From Acinetobacter sp. ANC 3781 (GTDB lineage: Bacteria > Pseudomonadota > Gammaproteobacteria > Pseudomonadales > Moraxellaceae): a stretch of DNA of 64,000 bases. A program made the position numbers and the translations under genes. Numbering within the stretch: position 1 is the first letter of the stretch; every line of letters starts with the position of its first letter. The stretch is from NCBI RefSeq assembly GCF_004331285.1, contig NZ_SJOH01000010.1:62001-126000 (forward strand), in the 5' to 3' direction. The notes beneath the pieces are model-generated. The model searched no databases. It was not told the DNA's origin and saw only the letters and a list, made by a program, of their open reading frames with translations. This document shows positions 38,090-48,125 of the stretch, in pieces.

Positions 38090-41000
38090 ATGAAACGTAT
38101 GTTGATTAATGCAACACATGCCGAAGAGATTCGCGTTGCACTTGTCACTGGTCAGCGTCTTTACGATTTTGATTTAGAAAATCGTACCCGTGAACAGAAG
38201 AAATCCAACATCTATAAAGGTCACGTGACTCGCGTCGAACCTTCTCTAGAAGCTGTTTTTGTTGAGTATGGTGCAGGTCGTCAAGGCTTCCTGTCTATGC
38301 GTGAAATCGCAAATTCATACTACAAGGCAGACCCTCGCCAAACTTCAAATATCCGCGAATTGATTACTGAAGGCACCGAACTTCTGGTTCAAGTGGAAAA
38401 AGAAGAACGTGGCAATAAAGGAGCTGCGCTTTCTACCTTTATCTCGCTTGCCGGTCGTTATTTGGTGCTTATGCCAAACAACCCGAAAGGTGGCGGTATC
38501 AGTCGTCAAATTTCAGGTTCAGTTCGTGAAGAGTTGAAAGAAATGTTGTCGTCACTGAATATTCCACGCGGCATGAGCGTGATTGTTCGTACTGCAGGTA
38601 TTGGTCGTTCACAAGAAGAATTGCAACTTGACTTGCAACACTTGATGGATCTTTGGGCACAAATTCAAACTACAGCAAGTTCTGGTCCATCACCAATGTT
38701 GGTGCATCAGGAAGCGGGTGTGGTCACTCGTGCCATTCGTGACTATTTACGTGACGATGTTGCAGAAATTTTAATTGACTCTGAACAAGCCTATAACGAA
38801 GCTTACAACTTCGTTAAAGCCGTGATGCCACGTCAGTTAGAAAAACTTAAAACTTATACTTTAAATGAGCCTTTATTTGCTCATTTTGCAATTGAAAGCC
38901 AAATTCAAACTGCTTATGAACGTGAAGTAAAACTTCCTTCCGGCGGTTCAATCGTGATCGATCAAACTGAAGCTTTAGTGTCGATTGACATTAACTCGGC
39001 TAAATCAACACGTGGTCACGATGTTGAAGATACAGCGCTAAACACCAACTTGGAAGCGGCGGAAGAAATTGCACGTCAACTGCGTTTACGGGATATCGGT
39101 GGTTTGGTGGTGATCGATTTCATCGACATGACTAAAGACCGCAATCAACGTATGGTTGAAGCAAAACTTCGTGAAGCAACCCAAAGCGACCGTGCCCGCA
39201 TCCAATTCGGTCAATTGTCACGTTTTGGCTTAATGGAAATGAGCCGTCAACGTTTACGTCCATCGCTTGAAGAAGCAACCGGTTATGTTTGCCCGCGCTG
39301 TCATGGTACCGGTATGGTGCGTGACTTACGCTCTTTATCACTTTCAATCATGCGTAAAGTGGAAGAAATTGCACTGCGTGAACGTCATGGTGAAGTTCAG
39401 GTTGAAGTACCTGTTGAAATTGCAGCATTCTTATTGAATGAAAAGCGTCATACTTTGGTATATTTAGAACAAACTTCAAATGTACGTGTAACCGTGTTAC
39501 CTCATCCGCACTTGGAAACACCGCATTACGAAATCACTTATAATGCTGAAGGTTTTGCACCAACCAGCTATGAACGTACTGAAGCAACACGTTCAAGTGA
39601 AAAAGAGTTGGGTTACGAATCTTCTGAATGGCATTTAGAAGGCGAGCAACAAGCTCAAGCTGCTGCGCAAGCGCCTGTTCAGCAACAAGCTAAAAACCAA
39701 AACAACAAGCAACCACGTGGTTCACAACCAGCAGCTCAAGAAGTACAGCAACCACAGCCAACTCAAGTTGCGCCTGTTGCTCAAGCTTCAGCAAGCCCAT
39801 GTGCATGGCTAGAAAACCTGTTTGTACAAAAGCAGGCCAAAACTGTTGATCAAGCCCGTACTGCAAACAATGCTGCTGCTGCGATTGAGCAAATGGTGAA
39901 TGGCGGTGCAGTAAGCCGTGGTCAATTCGGTCAGGTTGCAACCTCTGCACCTGCTCAGAGTGCACCACCTGTTGCAACTACAAACAACAATGCTTACTTA
40001 TCGCCAACTGTGCCTGTAACACCAAAACAGGAACAGGGTGAAGTTGCGGACAAATACTCTGATCGAGAAGAAAAAGCGCAACGTCACAATAAAAAGCGTA
40101 ATAAGCCTAAAGAACAACGTGAACAAGTTCAGCACGACAATCAACAAAATCAAGTGCATGAGGAAATTGTTCAAGTTCCGCGTCATGAGCAGCGTCAAGA
40201 AGCACGTCAGGAACAGCGCCCAGAACCACGTCAAGATCAGCGCCATGAACAGCGCCAAGATCAACGTGACAACAAGCGCCCGACTCGACGTCACCACGTT
40301 GAACAGCAGGCTTCTGAAGCTCAAACAGAGCAAAATGCTGTTCCACGTCGTGACCGTAATAGCCCACAACGTCCAAACCGCCCAAATCGTCACCGCGATC
40401 AAAGTGTATTGAACGAACAAGCTGTTCCTCAGCAAGCCATTGCTGCTCCGGTAGTTAACGAACAACAGCCTAAAGTCGAAGTGATTGATACGCCTCGCCA
40501 GGATGTGATTCCAACTGCATTGGTCGTGAATGTCGATCAGGCGAAAAGTGAAATTGTTGCGTTAAATGCATCAGCAGCTGTTGTTGAAGCACCGATCGCT
40601 CAAACCGCACCTGTGGCTGTTGCAGAAACCAAAGCGCCTGTAATCGAAAAACCAGTGGTTGCGAAGGAAGAAAAACCTGCACCAGCAACTGAAACTCGCG
40701 AGCCACACCAACCGCGTTCTGCTGACAAACGTGCGAGCAATGATCCGCGTATGCGCCGTCGCCAAAAGCGTGAAGCACAAGTAAAACAGGCTCAAGCTCC
40801 AAAATTGAATCCATCTCAGGTTCCAACTTTGGGTCAATATACCGTGGGCAGCCTCATTCGCCATGTGTATGGTGAAGACTGTTCAGTGCTGATTGAACAA
40901 TTTGGTTTAATCCCAACCTTCAACCGTGCATTGGTGAAATTTACCGAGCAATATGCGGCAACTCTCGTGCATCACACAACTGAAGCGGAAGTACCAGCAC

Positions 41001-41554
41001 AGCCGGTTACCCGTGATGTTGCTGTAACCAAAGCTGCGCATGAGGCTGAACCTGCACCCGTGCTGGACTTAACCCCACCTCCTGCTGTTTCGGATAACCG
41101 TGTTGCTAATGATCCACGTGAACGTCGTCGTTTGGCAAAACTTGCTGCGGAACAGGCTTTAGAGCAAGCTAAGCAAGCACATAGCGAACCTGAAGCCACC
41201 AAGGAAGTAGTGGAAACAACAACTGCTGAAGTTGCTCCGGCTACAGCACCAGAAACTGTGATCGAAGAAGCGGCAGTGACTGAAAAGCCTGATGTGGTCA
41301 CAGCTCCTGAAGTGGTTGCTGAACCGATCAAACAAGCTGAAGCTGTTCAAGCTCCTCCTGCTCAAAAGGCAGTAAAGCCAAAACCGGTTCAACCTGAGTT
41401 AGCGGTAGAGAGTGTTCAAAATGCACCAGCACAGGCTGATCCAAAAGCTGATCTAGACAACCCAGATGCTGATGATGATGCTGACAAACCTGTCCGTCCT
41501 CGTCGTCCTCGTGGTCGTCCACCGAAGAAAGCAACTCCTGCCAATGAGTCATAA
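38090..41554 (+). CDS. rne: Ribonuclease E
   Basis: A 1154-residue endonuclease and degradosome scaffold that cleaves AU-rich single-stranded RNA and matures rRNA and tRNA. The start [18 protein letters not shown] matches the family; ATG 38090 has AGGTG upstream, and a 12-codon extension is not supported. The S1 domain lies near 35-120, the RNase H-like/5' sensor region near 120-280, and the DNase I-like catalytic part has [13 protein letters not shown] near 300. The Zn-link is CPRCHGTGM near 404. The C-terminal half is low-complexity: Gln/Ala-rich, then an Arg-rich [16 protein letters not shown] repeat (RNA-binding), two ANDPRxRRR motifs and an [12 protein letters not shown] tail. A terminator follows. 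Confidence 0.96.
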   Translation: MKRMLINATHAEEIRVALVTGQRLYDFDLENRTREQKKSNIYKGHVTRVEPSLEAVFVEYGAGRQGFLSMREIANSYYKADPRQTSNIRELITEGTELLVQVEKEERGNKGAALSTFISLAGRYLVLMPNNPKGGGISRQISGSVREELKEMLSSLNIPRGMSVIVRTAGIGRSQEELQLDLQHLMDLWAQIQTTASSGPSPMLVHQEAGVVTRAIRDYLRDDVAEILIDSEQAYNEAYNFVKAVMPRQLEKLKTYTLNEPLFAHFAIESQIQTAYEREVKLPSGGSIVIDQTEALVSIDINSAKSTRGHDVEDTALNTNLEAAEEIARQLRLRDIGGLVVIDFIDMTKDRNQRMVEAKLREATQSDRARIQFGQLSRFGLMEMSRQRLRPSLEEATGYVCPRCHGTGMVRDLRSLSLSIMRKVEEIALRERHGEVQVEVPVEIAAFLLNEKRHTLVYLEQTSNVRVTVLPHPHLETPHYEITYNAEGFAPTSYERTEATRSSEKELGYESSEWHLEGEQQAQAAAQAPVQQQAKNQNNKQPRGSQPAAQEVQQPQPTQVAPVAQASASPCAWLENLFVQKQAKTVDQARTANNAAAAIEQMVNGGAVSRGQFGQVATSAPAQSAPPVATTNNNAYLSPTVPVTPKQEQGEVADKYSDREEKAQRHNKKRNKPKEQREQVQHDNQQNQVHEEIVQVPRHEQRQEARQEQRPEPRQDQRHEQRQDQRDNKRPTRRHHVEQQASEAQTEQNAVPRRDRNSPQRPNRPNRHRDQSVLNEQAVPQQAIAAPVVNEQQPKVEVIDTPRQDVIPTALVVNVDQAKSEIVALNASAAVVEAPIAQTAPVAVAETKAPVIEKPVVAKEEKPAPATETREPHQPRSADKRASNDPRMRRRQKREAQVKQAQAPKLNPSQVPTLGQYTVGSLIRHVYGEDCSVLIEQFGLIPTFNRALVKFTEQYAATLVHHTTEAEVPAQPVTRDVAVTKAAHEAEPAPVLDLTPPPAVSDNRVANDPRERRRLAKLAAEQALEQAKQAHSEPEATKEVVETTTAEVAPATAPETVIEEAAVTEKPDVVTAPEVVAEPIKQAEAVQAPPAQKAVKPKPVQPELAVESVQNAPAQADPKADLDNPDADDDADKPVRPRRPRGRPPKKATPANES

Positions 41555-41574
41555 TTAGCTCTAATGCAGCGAAT

Positions 41575-41612
41575 AAAAAAAACCTAGTCATTTCGGTGAC
41601 TAGGTTTTTTTT
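41575..41612 (+). terminator. Terminator of rne
   Basis: The stem AAACCTAGTCA / TGACTAGGTTT with a loop of about six bases, followed by eight T, lies 20 bases after the rne stop. Confidence 0.9.
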
Positions 41613-41727
41613 GTTACTTTTGTCAAATTAGGTTGATTGCACTAGGATTAAACGATTAAAAAGACACCTGTACAGATAGTCGCAAACAAATAGACATATT
41701 GGATTATGAAAAATAAATAGGATTCTT

Positions 41728-43569
41728 ATGAACCACACCCCACAGAGCGATCTTATTGGCATTGCTGATGTTGCAGCAAAACTACCTAAATTTATGAGCA
41801 AAGTCCCCCACCTATTGAGTGGTCTCAAGCAAGCCTATTTACGCACATCCGACACCCCTGCAGGATTAGGTATTGCCTTTGAAAAAGCGGTCAAGCGTAA
41901 TCCTCGCGGTATAGCATTATTATTCGAAGATCAAAAATTCAGCTATCAAGAACTAAATGAATGGGCTAACCAAATCGGGCACTTTTATCTGTCCCTTGGC
42001 GCCCGTAAAGGCGATGTCATCGCGGTGATGGTGGAAAACCGTCCTGAACTGGTGGCGACTGTTGTTGCTTTAGCGAAAATTGGCGTGACGGCCGCTTTAG
42101 TCAATACCTCACAAACAGGTAAAGCACTCACGCATAGTATTAATTTGGTTAAGCCAATCGCCCTTATTGCCGGAGAAGAATGCCGTCCTGCTGTAGAAGA
42201 AGTACATCAAGACTTAGCGCTCGCAGCAGATCGTTTTCACTGGTTTGCTGATCAAGCCACTCAAATTGATGCAGGTCAAGCCCCGAAAGGCTGGGCAAAT
42301 CTTGCAAATAAAATCGATAACTTTCCCAAATTCAACACACCAACCACGCACACCATTCAAGGTAAAGATGGCTTATTTTATATCTATACCTCAGGTACGA
42401 CCGGTCTGCCTAAAGCAGTCATTTTCACGCATAGCCGCTGGACTTTGGCCTATGGCACCTATGGACATGTGTTAAATCTGAATAAAGAGGACGTCATGTA
42501 CGTGACCTTGCCGCTATATCATGCAACCGGTATCGTGGTCTGCTGGTGCGGTGTCATTGCCGGCAATGCCACACTGGCCTTACGACGCAAATATTCCACT
42601 TCTTCTTTCTGGAAAGATGTGCAGAAATTTGATGTCTCGGCAATTGGTTATGTCGGTGAATTGTGCCGTTATCTGATGGATGCTCCGGTTTCTGAACTTG
42701 AACAGGGCCATCGTGTTAAAAAAATGATTGGCAATGGCATGCGCCCCAATATCTGGGATAAATTCAAGGCACGTTTTGGAGTGGAAGAAATTCTTGAACT
42801 CTATGCATCCAGTGAGGGTAATGTCGGTTTCAGTAACGTGTTTAATTTTGACAATACCGTGGGTTTCTCCCCTACCCCTTATGCAATTGTTGAGTTTGAT
42901 AAAGAAACCAATGCACCGGTAAAAGACGCCAAAGGCTGGTGTAAGAAAGTTAAAAAAGGTGAAGTCGGCTTATTGATTGGCAAGATTACCCGTCGTTCAC
43001 CCTTTGACGGCTACACCGATCCTGAAAAGAACAAATCGGTCATTATGAAAGATGTGTTTAAACGCGGTGATGCATTCTTTAATACTGGCGATCTGGTCCG
43101 TGATATTGGCTTCCGTCATGCCCAATTTGTAGACCGCTTAGGTGACACTTTCCGCTGGAAAGGTGAAAATGTATCGACTACTGAAGTTGAAAATACAGTT
43201 AGTGAATATGAGAAAATTGCTGAAGCCGTGGTATACGGAGTAGAAATCCCAAATACCAATGGTCGTGCAGGTATGGCAGCAATTACCTTGGCAGAGGGTG
43301 CACAATTAACTGCAGAAGATTTACAGCAGATGGTAACCGAATTTAAAAAATGCTTGCCTGCTTATGCTGTTCCGGTGTTCTTGCGTGTTCAAGCGCAGGT
43401 GGAAACCACAGGTACTTTTAAATACCAAAAGAACAAGCTAAAAGAACAAGCTTTTGATCCCCATAAAACAGACGAACGCTTGCTGGTTTTACTGCCGAGT
43501 GCCACGGGATACTCTGACTTAACAGCAGAAATATTCGACTATATTCAAGCTTATCAATACCGTTTCTAG
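41728..43569 (+). CDS. Long-chain acyl-CoA synthetase, FATP/FadD6-like
   Basis: A 613-residue adenylate-forming enzyme that activates fatty acids with ATP and CoA. The AMP-binding P-loop motif is YIYTSGTTGLPKAVIFTHSR near 219-238. GNGMRPNIWDKFKARFGVEEILELYASSEGN near 333-363 is the FATP-type signature. The ATPase motif is FFNTGDLVRDIGFRHAQFVDRLGDTFRWKGENVSTTEVE near 451-489. This FATP subgroup includes Mycobacterium FadD6. A hydrophobic N-terminus suitable for membrane transport is not evident. It lies between the rne terminator and the tRNA array and appears monocistronic. Chain-length preference is unknown. Confidence 0.9.
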   Translation: MNHTPQSDLIGIADVAAKLPKFMSKVPHLLSGLKQAYLRTSDTPAGLGIAFEKAVKRNPRGIALLFEDQKFSYQELNEWANQIGHFYLSLGARKGDVIAVMVENRPELVATVVALAKIGVTAALVNTSQTGKALTHSINLVKPIALIAGEECRPAVEEVHQDLALAADRFHWFADQATQIDAGQAPKGWANLANKIDNFPKFNTPTTHTIQGKDGLFYIYTSGTTGLPKAVIFTHSRWTLAYGTYGHVLNLNKEDVMYVTLPLYHATGIVVCWCGVIAGNATLALRRKYSTSSFWKDVQKFDVSAIGYVGELCRYLMDAPVSELEQGHRVKKMIGNGMRPNIWDKFKARFGVEEILELYASSEGNVGFSNVFNFDNTVGFSPTPYAIVEFDKETNAPVKDAKGWCKKVKKGEVGLLIGKITRRSPFDGYTDPEKNKSVIMKDVFKRGDAFFNTGDLVRDIGFRHAQFVDRLGDTFRWKGENVSTTEVENTVSEYEKIAEAVVYGVEIPNTNGRAGMAAITLAEGAQLTAEDLQQMVTEFKKCLPAYAVPVFLRVQAQVETTGTFKYQKNKLKEQAFDPHKTDERLLVLLPSATGYSDLTAEIFDYIQAYQYRF

Positions 43570-43650
43570 CTCAAAATGGCTGTTTTTTGAGTAGATATAG
43601 CAAATTTGTTGCATTTATAATCAAACATCAACAAGTTTGCTAATTTTTAC

Positions 43651-43678
43651 TTGCGCTCGTTTAATAACTTGCTACAAT
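43651..43678 (+). promoter_or_regulatory. Promoter of the first lysine tRNAs
   Basis: A -35-like TTGCGC (43651-43656) and -10-like TACAAT (43673-43678) are separated by 16 bases and lie about 84 bases before the first tRNA. The match is good but untested. Confidence 0.45.
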
Positions 43679-43761
43679 ACGCCCATCAAAACGAAGTGGT
43701 GTTTAGGAAATTCCTTATTTTCTTACACTGTGCATTCAGGCAATGCTTGAATGTTGGTTTC

Positions 43762-43837
43762 GGGCCGTTAGCTCAGTTGGTAGAGCAGTGGACTTTTAAT
43801 CCATTGGTCCCGCGTTCGAGTCGCGGACGGCCCACCA
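43762..43837 (+). tRNA. tRNA-Lys (anticodon TTT), copy 1
   Basis: A 76-nt cloverleaf with acceptor stem GGGCCGT/ACGGCCC, D arm GCTCAGTTGGTAGAGC and anticodon stem-loop GTGGA-CTTTTAA-TCCAT with TTT at positions 34-36. The T arm is CCGCG-TTCGAGT-CGCGG, and CCA is encoded. It is identical to copies 2 and 3. Confidence 0.98.
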
Positions 43838-43854
43838 CTTATTTTGATGATCTT

Positions 43855-43930
43855 GGGCCGTTAGCTCAGTTGGTAGAGCAGTGGACTTTTAATCCATTGG
43901 TCCCGCGTTCGAGTCGCGGACGGCCCACCA
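43855..43930 (+). tRNA. tRNA-Lys (anticodon TTT), copy 2
   Basis: Identical in all 76 bases to copy 1 and separated from it by 17 bases, so the two are probably co-transcribed and cut apart. A terminator-like hairpin follows at 43940. Confidence 0.98.
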
Positions 43931-43939
43931 AGATTCTAA

Positions 43940-43966
43940 GAAGCTTCTCAAAAGGGAAGCTTTTTT
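43940..43966 (+). terminator. Terminator after the second tRNA-Lys
   Basis: The stem AAGCTTC / GAAGCTT with an 8-nt loop, followed by TTTTT, lies 10 bases past the CCA end of copy 2. It would uncouple copy 3 from the first two. Confidence 0.65.
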
Positions 43967-43994
43967 ACTTCTCAGATATTTTCTCTGAAAATAT

Positions 43995-44070
43995 GGGCCG
44001 TTAGCTCAGTTGGTAGAGCAGTGGACTTTTAATCCATTGGTCCCGCGTTCGAGTCGCGGACGGCCCACCA
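43995..44070 (+). tRNA. tRNA-Lys (anticodon TTT), copy 3
   Basis: Identical to copies 1 and 2. It is immediately preceded by the palindrome ATATTTTC/GAAAATAT (43976-43994), whose last base abuts the mature 5' end. Its transcription after the upstream hairpin needs either read-through or its own promoter. Confidence 0.98.
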
Positions 44071-44264
44071 TATTTTTCTTAATGCTTCTTTCTGTACTAA
44101 AATATCTATACTACAATAGAAACGAAACCTGCACATATTCCGACCAAGACAAACCATACCATTTCGGTAGATTTGCCATTCTCAAAATTTTGCTATACCG
44201 ATGTTTTTAAAACACAGTACTTTAATGCATCTTTAAAAAATCTTCGATTTTTTCTTGGACTCGG

Positions 44265-44295
44265 GTGAACCCTTAAAGCGAGGCTTTAAGTTCAC
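44265..44295. repeat. Inverted repeat upstream of tRNA-Lys(CTT)
   Basis: The arms GTGAAC..CTTAAAGC and GCTTTAAG.TTCAC pair around a 3-base GAG loop, with a two-base bulge. The 3' arm ends 13 bases before the tRNA. No U-run follows. Confidence 0.5.
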
Positions 44296-44308
44296 CAATC
44301 CTCGTTCA

Positions 44309-44384
44309 GGGTTGTTAGCTCAGTTGGTAGAGCAGTAGACTCTTAATCTATTGGTCGAGGGTTCGAGCCCCTCACAACCCACCA
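44309..44384 (+). tRNA. tRNA-Lys (anticodon CTT)
   Basis: A 76-nt cloverleaf with acceptor stem GGGTTGT/ACAACCC, the same D arm as the TTT copies, anticodon stem-loop TAGA-CTCTTAA-TCTA with CTT, and T arm GAGGG-TTCGAGC-CCCTC. CCA is encoded. It reads AAG codons only. It lies 238 bases after copy 3, behind a hairpin at 44265. Confidence 0.95.
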
Positions 44385-44452
44385 AGTTTATGCTTCGCCT
44401 ATTATGTTAAACATAAAACATGTGTCCATTAAATCAAAATATTTCAAGTTTT

Positions 44453-45085
44453 CTATTTCGAATTAGATAAATCTCTCACCAGCTCATATGCTCTAGAAGG
44501 TTGAGGGTAACCTCGTTCAAATATTTTTTTGTTTTTACCCTTATTAATTTTTTCCAGATCCATAACTAAATGGTTTTGATCTTTGATCTGGTAATAAATA
44601 TCCACCCCCTCCTTGCGATGTACAATCAATTCTGCTTCTGCCTGGTTAACTGACCAGCTATCACGGCGATAATTTGCATTGCTGAATTCAGGTCTAGTTT
44701 TTTCAGTAAAAATTTTCCCATATTGCACAATACTGCGATGTACTGATCCATCTTCACCTAAATTAAGAATATATTCAGCAGTCCCCTCAGTGCAGGGCAT
44801 AAAATCATCACTACACAGAATTTGGGCATGATAACGCCCAACAAATGGCTTTTCATAAGACTGAATGGGTGATGAGGTCTTAATAGTGTCTTCTGGAATA
44901 GTTGCTCGGCCTGCAACTTGAGTGAGTGTGTTTGCCTGCTCGATTTCTTTTAACTTCTGTAATTCATTAGAAGGTGGATGAATGTCTCTGGGTTCTTGTC
45001 TAAAATCACATGCAGTTACTCCCCCTAGCCCGATGAGAATCAAACTCCAGCGGAAATAAAATCCCAAATGCGCAACTGAAAACAC
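44453..45085 (-). CDS. Lipoprotein of unknown function
   Basis: A 210-residue protein with a lipoprotein signal: hydrophobic FRWSLILIGLGGVTAC with the lipobox Cys near residue 26. It starts at a GTG with AAAGGAG seven bases upstream. The mature part has an early disordered stretch and a later beta-rich segment (FVGRYHAQILCSDDFMPCTEG; DIYYQIKDQNHLVMDL). It contains a Cys pair that may form a disulfide. The GRYHAQILCSDDF.PCTEGTA pattern resembles copper-resistance NlpE-like or META-type lipocalin-like domains only loosely. I do not assign a function. Confidence 0.75.
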   Translation of the reverse strand: MFSVAHLGFYFRWSLILIGLGGVTACDFRQEPRDIHPPSNELQKLKEIEQANTLTQVAGRATIPEDTIKTSSPIQSYEKPFVGRYHAQILCSDDFMPCTEGTAEYILNLGEDGSVHRSIVQYGKIFTEKTRPEFSNANYRRDSWSVNQAEAELIVHRKEGVDIYYQIKDQNHLVMDLEKINKGKNKKIFERGYPQPSRAYELVRDLSNSK

Positions 45086-45385
45086 CGACCACTCCTTTTA
45101 AATACTGTGTAAGCTCATCTCATAAATAAAAAAATATGATTTAAAACCTAGACGAGAATTAAATATTAATTTATTAATTATGTATTTATTTGATTTTTAT
45201 AAACAAAAAATCAAACTTTCAAGCCAACTTTATTCTATGGTGTACTCTGGTAATAACGAATACTCAGTTACACAACTTAACCATTTTCCAGTCTTCCTCA
45301 CTTTAAAAAAAAATTTACATCACCATTTCTAAACTATAGGTAAGTTGATTTAACCTCATACCTTTTCTAATTTAAGGAGACCTAG
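45086..45385. other. AT-rich divergent intergenic region
   Basis: About 300 AT-rich bases between the lipoprotein gene and the PspC gene. It presumably holds both promoters. I see no further ORF or strong hairpin. Confidence 0.4.
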
Positions 45386-45652
45386 ATGGCCAATGTTGGT
45401 TTATATCGCTCTAACCGACAAAACATGATTGCAGGTGTAATGGGTGGTATTGCTGAACGATTTGGTTGGAATGCAAATTTACTCCGCATTATATTTGTCC
45501 TTGTTTCCATCATGAGCGCCGCATTTCCAGGAATTTTAGTCTATTTGGTTTTATGGTTGATTATGCCTAAAAAACAGTTTCAGATAGACCCTGCTCACGG
45601 CTATAAAAATCCGGTTCGCATGGTAAATCAAGACGCTAATCCATACCATTAA
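45386..45652 (+). CDS. PspC domain protein
   Basis: An 88-residue small membrane protein made almost entirely of the PspC domain: LYRSNRQNMIAGVMGGIAERFGWNANLLRIIFVL, a hydrophobic segment (about 30-62), and LWLIMPKK. E. coli PspC helps control the phage-shock response and protects against secretin toxicity. This stand-alone form lacks pspA, pspB or pspF neighbours, so its role is uncertain. AAGGAG lies seven bases before the ATG. It has its own terminator. Confidence 0.88.
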   Translation: MANVGLYRSNRQNMIAGVMGGIAERFGWNANLLRIIFVLVSIMSAAFPGILVYLVLWLIMPKKQFQIDPAHGYKNPVRMVNQDANPYH

Positions 45653-45668
45653 TACTTTCCTGTTTTAT

Positions 45669-45706
45669 GCTACGACTACTACCCCAATCAGTCGTAGCTT
45701 TTTTTT
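45669..45706 (+). terminator. Terminator of the PspC gene
   Basis: The 9-bp stem GCTACGACT / AGTCGTAGC with a 12-nt loop, followed by eight T, lies 16 bases after the stop. Confidence 0.87.
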
Positions 45707-45713
45707 GCCCGTG

Positions 45714-46820
45714 TTAAATTTTAGCCACCAAATTTAGTTCTTGATTCAATGCGGCAATCATATCGGCGCGGCTAATAATTCCGACCATTCTCTGGTTGTC
45801 CATCACAGGAATATAATTAAAAGAACGTTCCACAAAATACGGCACCAAATCCTGAATCGGTTGTTCGGGTTTCACGGTGACGACTTGACGCACCATGATA
45901 TGTTTCACTTGACGCTCCCAAGTGGTTCTTAAATCTGCGGCACGTTTAAACCACTCCACCACTTCATATAAAGCCAGTGTTCCCACCAATTGATGCTGAG
46001 TATCTGTCACTGGCAAGCTCATTAAATTCATATGCTTGAATTTATCCAAAGCGGAATGGATATCATCGTTTTCATTTAAGCTAATGACATCCTTTGTCAT
46101 GATGTCCTGACACTTAAAATGACTCACGCCTCGTGCATTGGCCTTTTCTTGTGCTGCTAAAATAATTTTCTGTAAGTCATATTCACTAATATCCAAAAGC
46201 TCGGTTTGCTGATCCAGAGTGTCCTGAATATCTTGCGGTTGAATGGTGACTTTTTGGGTGGGTGTTGGGTCTTTAGAACGCTGATTGATTTGTGCCACTT
46301 GCGGATATTGTTTGCCTAGCAAGCGGTTAAATACAATCGCAATTACCAGCAACAACATAGAATTCAATAAAACCGGATAGAAAATAAAGTTGTATCCAAG
46401 TTGGTGTACCGCCTCTCCCCCCAAAACAGCAGTGATAGCCACCGCCCCACTCGGTGGATGCAAGGAATCTGTGGTCATCATTAAGACAATCGAGAGACCG
46501 ACCGCAACACTAAAGGCTTCCGTTAAGTTAGGAATATACATTGCACAGGTCACACCAATAATGCCTGCAAGACTGTTTCCAACCACCATATTCCACGGTT
46601 GAGCCAATGGACTGGCCGGTACGGCAAACAGCAATACTGATGAGGCACCCATTGGCGCGATATACCAGGCGTTGATATCGCCTAACACCCACCAGCTGAT
46701 CAGCGATGAAAGTGCAAGCCCCATCAATGCACCTATGCCACACAACAGGCGGTCTTTTAGCGGAAGGATTTTAAAATTAGGTTTTAGGGTATTGAGCCAT
46801 TCAAGTTGTGGATGAAACAC
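45714..46820 (-). CDS. HPP family membrane protein with two CBS domains
   Basis: A protein of about 368 residues. The N-terminal HPP domain has four or five TM segments (about residues 24-170 in this numbering) with the naming motif DSLHPPSGAVAI. A linker and two C-terminal CBS domains follow (CQDIMTKDVISLNENDD... and VKHIMVRQVVTVKPEQP...), which usually bind adenine nucleotides. HPP proteins are implicated in nitrite transport in plants and cyanobacteria; that role is not shown here. The frame extends to a TTG at 46874. I prefer GTG 46820 because AAAAGG precedes it, but the longer form is possible. Confidence 0.83.
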   Translation of the reverse strand: MFHPQLEWLNTLKPNFKILPLKDRLLCGIGALMGLALSSLISWWVLGDINAWYIAPMGASSVLLFAVPASPLAQPWNMVVGNSLAGIIGVTCAMYIPNLTEAFSVAVGLSIVLMMTTDSLHPPSGAVAITAVLGGEAVHQLGYNFIFYPVLLNSMLLLVIAIVFNRLLGKQYPQVAQINQRSKDPTPTQKVTIQPQDIQDTLDQQTELLDISEYDLQKIILAAQEKANARGVSHFKCQDIMTKDVISLNENDDIHSALDKFKHMNLMSLPVTDTQHQLVGTLALYEVVEWFKRAADLRTTWERQVKHIMVRQVVTVKPEQPIQDLVPYFVERSFNYIPVMDNQRMVGIISRADMIAALNQELNLVAKI

Positions 46821-47093
46821 GGCACGCCTTTTGTGGTTTTTAAGTGGAAGTCGCAAATTATAGAATGATGCCAAATAAAGGTGTATTCATTTTATATCTT
46901 TTCTTTATCAATTTATTGATAGACTTTTAAAATAAAAAACCTATACATTAATTACAGCCTTCATAAAGATTGAGCCATATTTTTCATTCATTCTCCAGAA
47001 TGATTTAACCAAATAATGCTGCACAGTGAACATTTCACCTTGCTTTAAAAGCATTGTACTTAGCAACACCTTTAATCACCTTTAATCTCCTCC

Positions 47094-47900
47094 TTAGCCA
47101 TCCACCTGATCAGTAATAAGGGGTTCAATCTTTATCAGCTCAATCTCACCATAAAATGTCGAAAATGCGACATCCCCGGCATCCATTCCAGTGCCAATTC
47201 GAATTAAATTTTCTACAGGCGCCAAACGGGTCGGATCAAACAACACCCAACCACCTTCTAAATAGGCTTCAAAAATGGCATGAAAATCCGGTAGAAATTT
47301 TTCAATCTCGACATAACCGACTACCATCCGTGCCGGAATCCCTAAAGCACGACACAGGGCAATTCCCAAATGAGCAAAGTCACGACATACCCCCGCGCGA
47401 TGGATAAGTACGTCTGTTGCTGTGGTAAACTGGTCAGAGCTACCAGACACATAAAAAATATTGTTATAAATCCACTGCTCAATGGCTTTGACACGACTAT
47501 AGCCCGGCTTCATCCACCCAAATGACCGGTTCGCCATATCCCCCAACAGGTCTGAATTACAATAGCGACTGGCCAACAAATACGGCAAAACCTCATCCGG
47601 CAGATTAGGAACTGCCACTTCATTAAGGTTTTGCTGAACAGCTGCATTGACTACAGAATGACGTTCAACTGTCGCGTTATAATTTATTTCAAAAGCATCG
47701 CATGGTTCGACATGCAAACGAATATGACGATTTTGATGGCTTGAATCTTGGAATTCGCGCCATTCGATTGGCGGATTAAATATCAGCTGTTCTTCAATAA
47801 TGGTCTGGTCAGGATGATGTGCAGCTTGAAGCTGAAAAACAAATTCTGTGGCTTGGACAATCTTGTATTTTAAATGGCATTGAATTTTACAAGTTGTCAT
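47094..47900 (-). CDS. Transglutaminase-like cysteine protease family protein
   Basis: A 268-residue protein. An N-terminal beta-rich region of bacterial transglutaminase-associated type (residues 1-140) precedes the core domain. The catalytic Cys is in HRAGVCRDFAHLGIALCRALGIPAR near 168-190, the His in FHAIFEAYLEGG near 208, and the Asp in WVLFDPTRLAP near 222, forming a Cys-His-Asp triad. No signal peptide is visible. Relatives are peptidases or deamidases of unknown substrate. It is transcribed alone; the 219 bases towards the HPP gene hold no clear terminator. Confidence 0.87.
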   Translation of the reverse strand: MTTCKIQCHLKYKIVQATEFVFQLQAAHHPDQTIIEEQLIFNPPIEWREFQDSSHQNRHIRLHVEPCDAFEINYNATVERHSVVNAAVQQNLNEVAVPNLPDEVLPYLLASRYCNSDLLGDMANRSFGWMKPGYSRVKAIEQWIYNNIFYVSGSSDQFTTATDVLIHRAGVCRDFAHLGIALCRALGIPARMVVGYVEIEKFLPDFHAIFEAYLEGGWVLFDPTRLAPVENLIRIGTGMDAGDVAFSTFYGEIELIKIEPLITDQVDG

Positions 47901-48125
47901 GGTCTTCCTTATTTTTTAAACATTATTTTTACTGTATGCAGATTAAACCAATTTCACACAAATAATCGTATAAGATCAGTTTATCTTTCTCATAATGCCC
48001 TTTAAATAACGCTCTATATCTGCTTTATTCTTAATTTTTATATCATCGTAAAAAATAGTCATAAAAATAAACGACTAATCTAAATTTAGCATTGTGATCA
48101 AAGCAAAATCACTACATCTAGTACT

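Noticed and set aside
39690..41591. Several long antisense frames in the 3' half of rne
   Set aside because: They arise from low-complexity Gln/Arg/Ala codons in rne; none has a ribosome site or protein-family pattern.
43651..44210. ORFs over the tRNA array and its 76-bp repeated units
   Set aside because: The repeated peptides come from translating three identical tRNA-Lys genes. The repeats are tRNAs, not a CRISPR or protein repeat.
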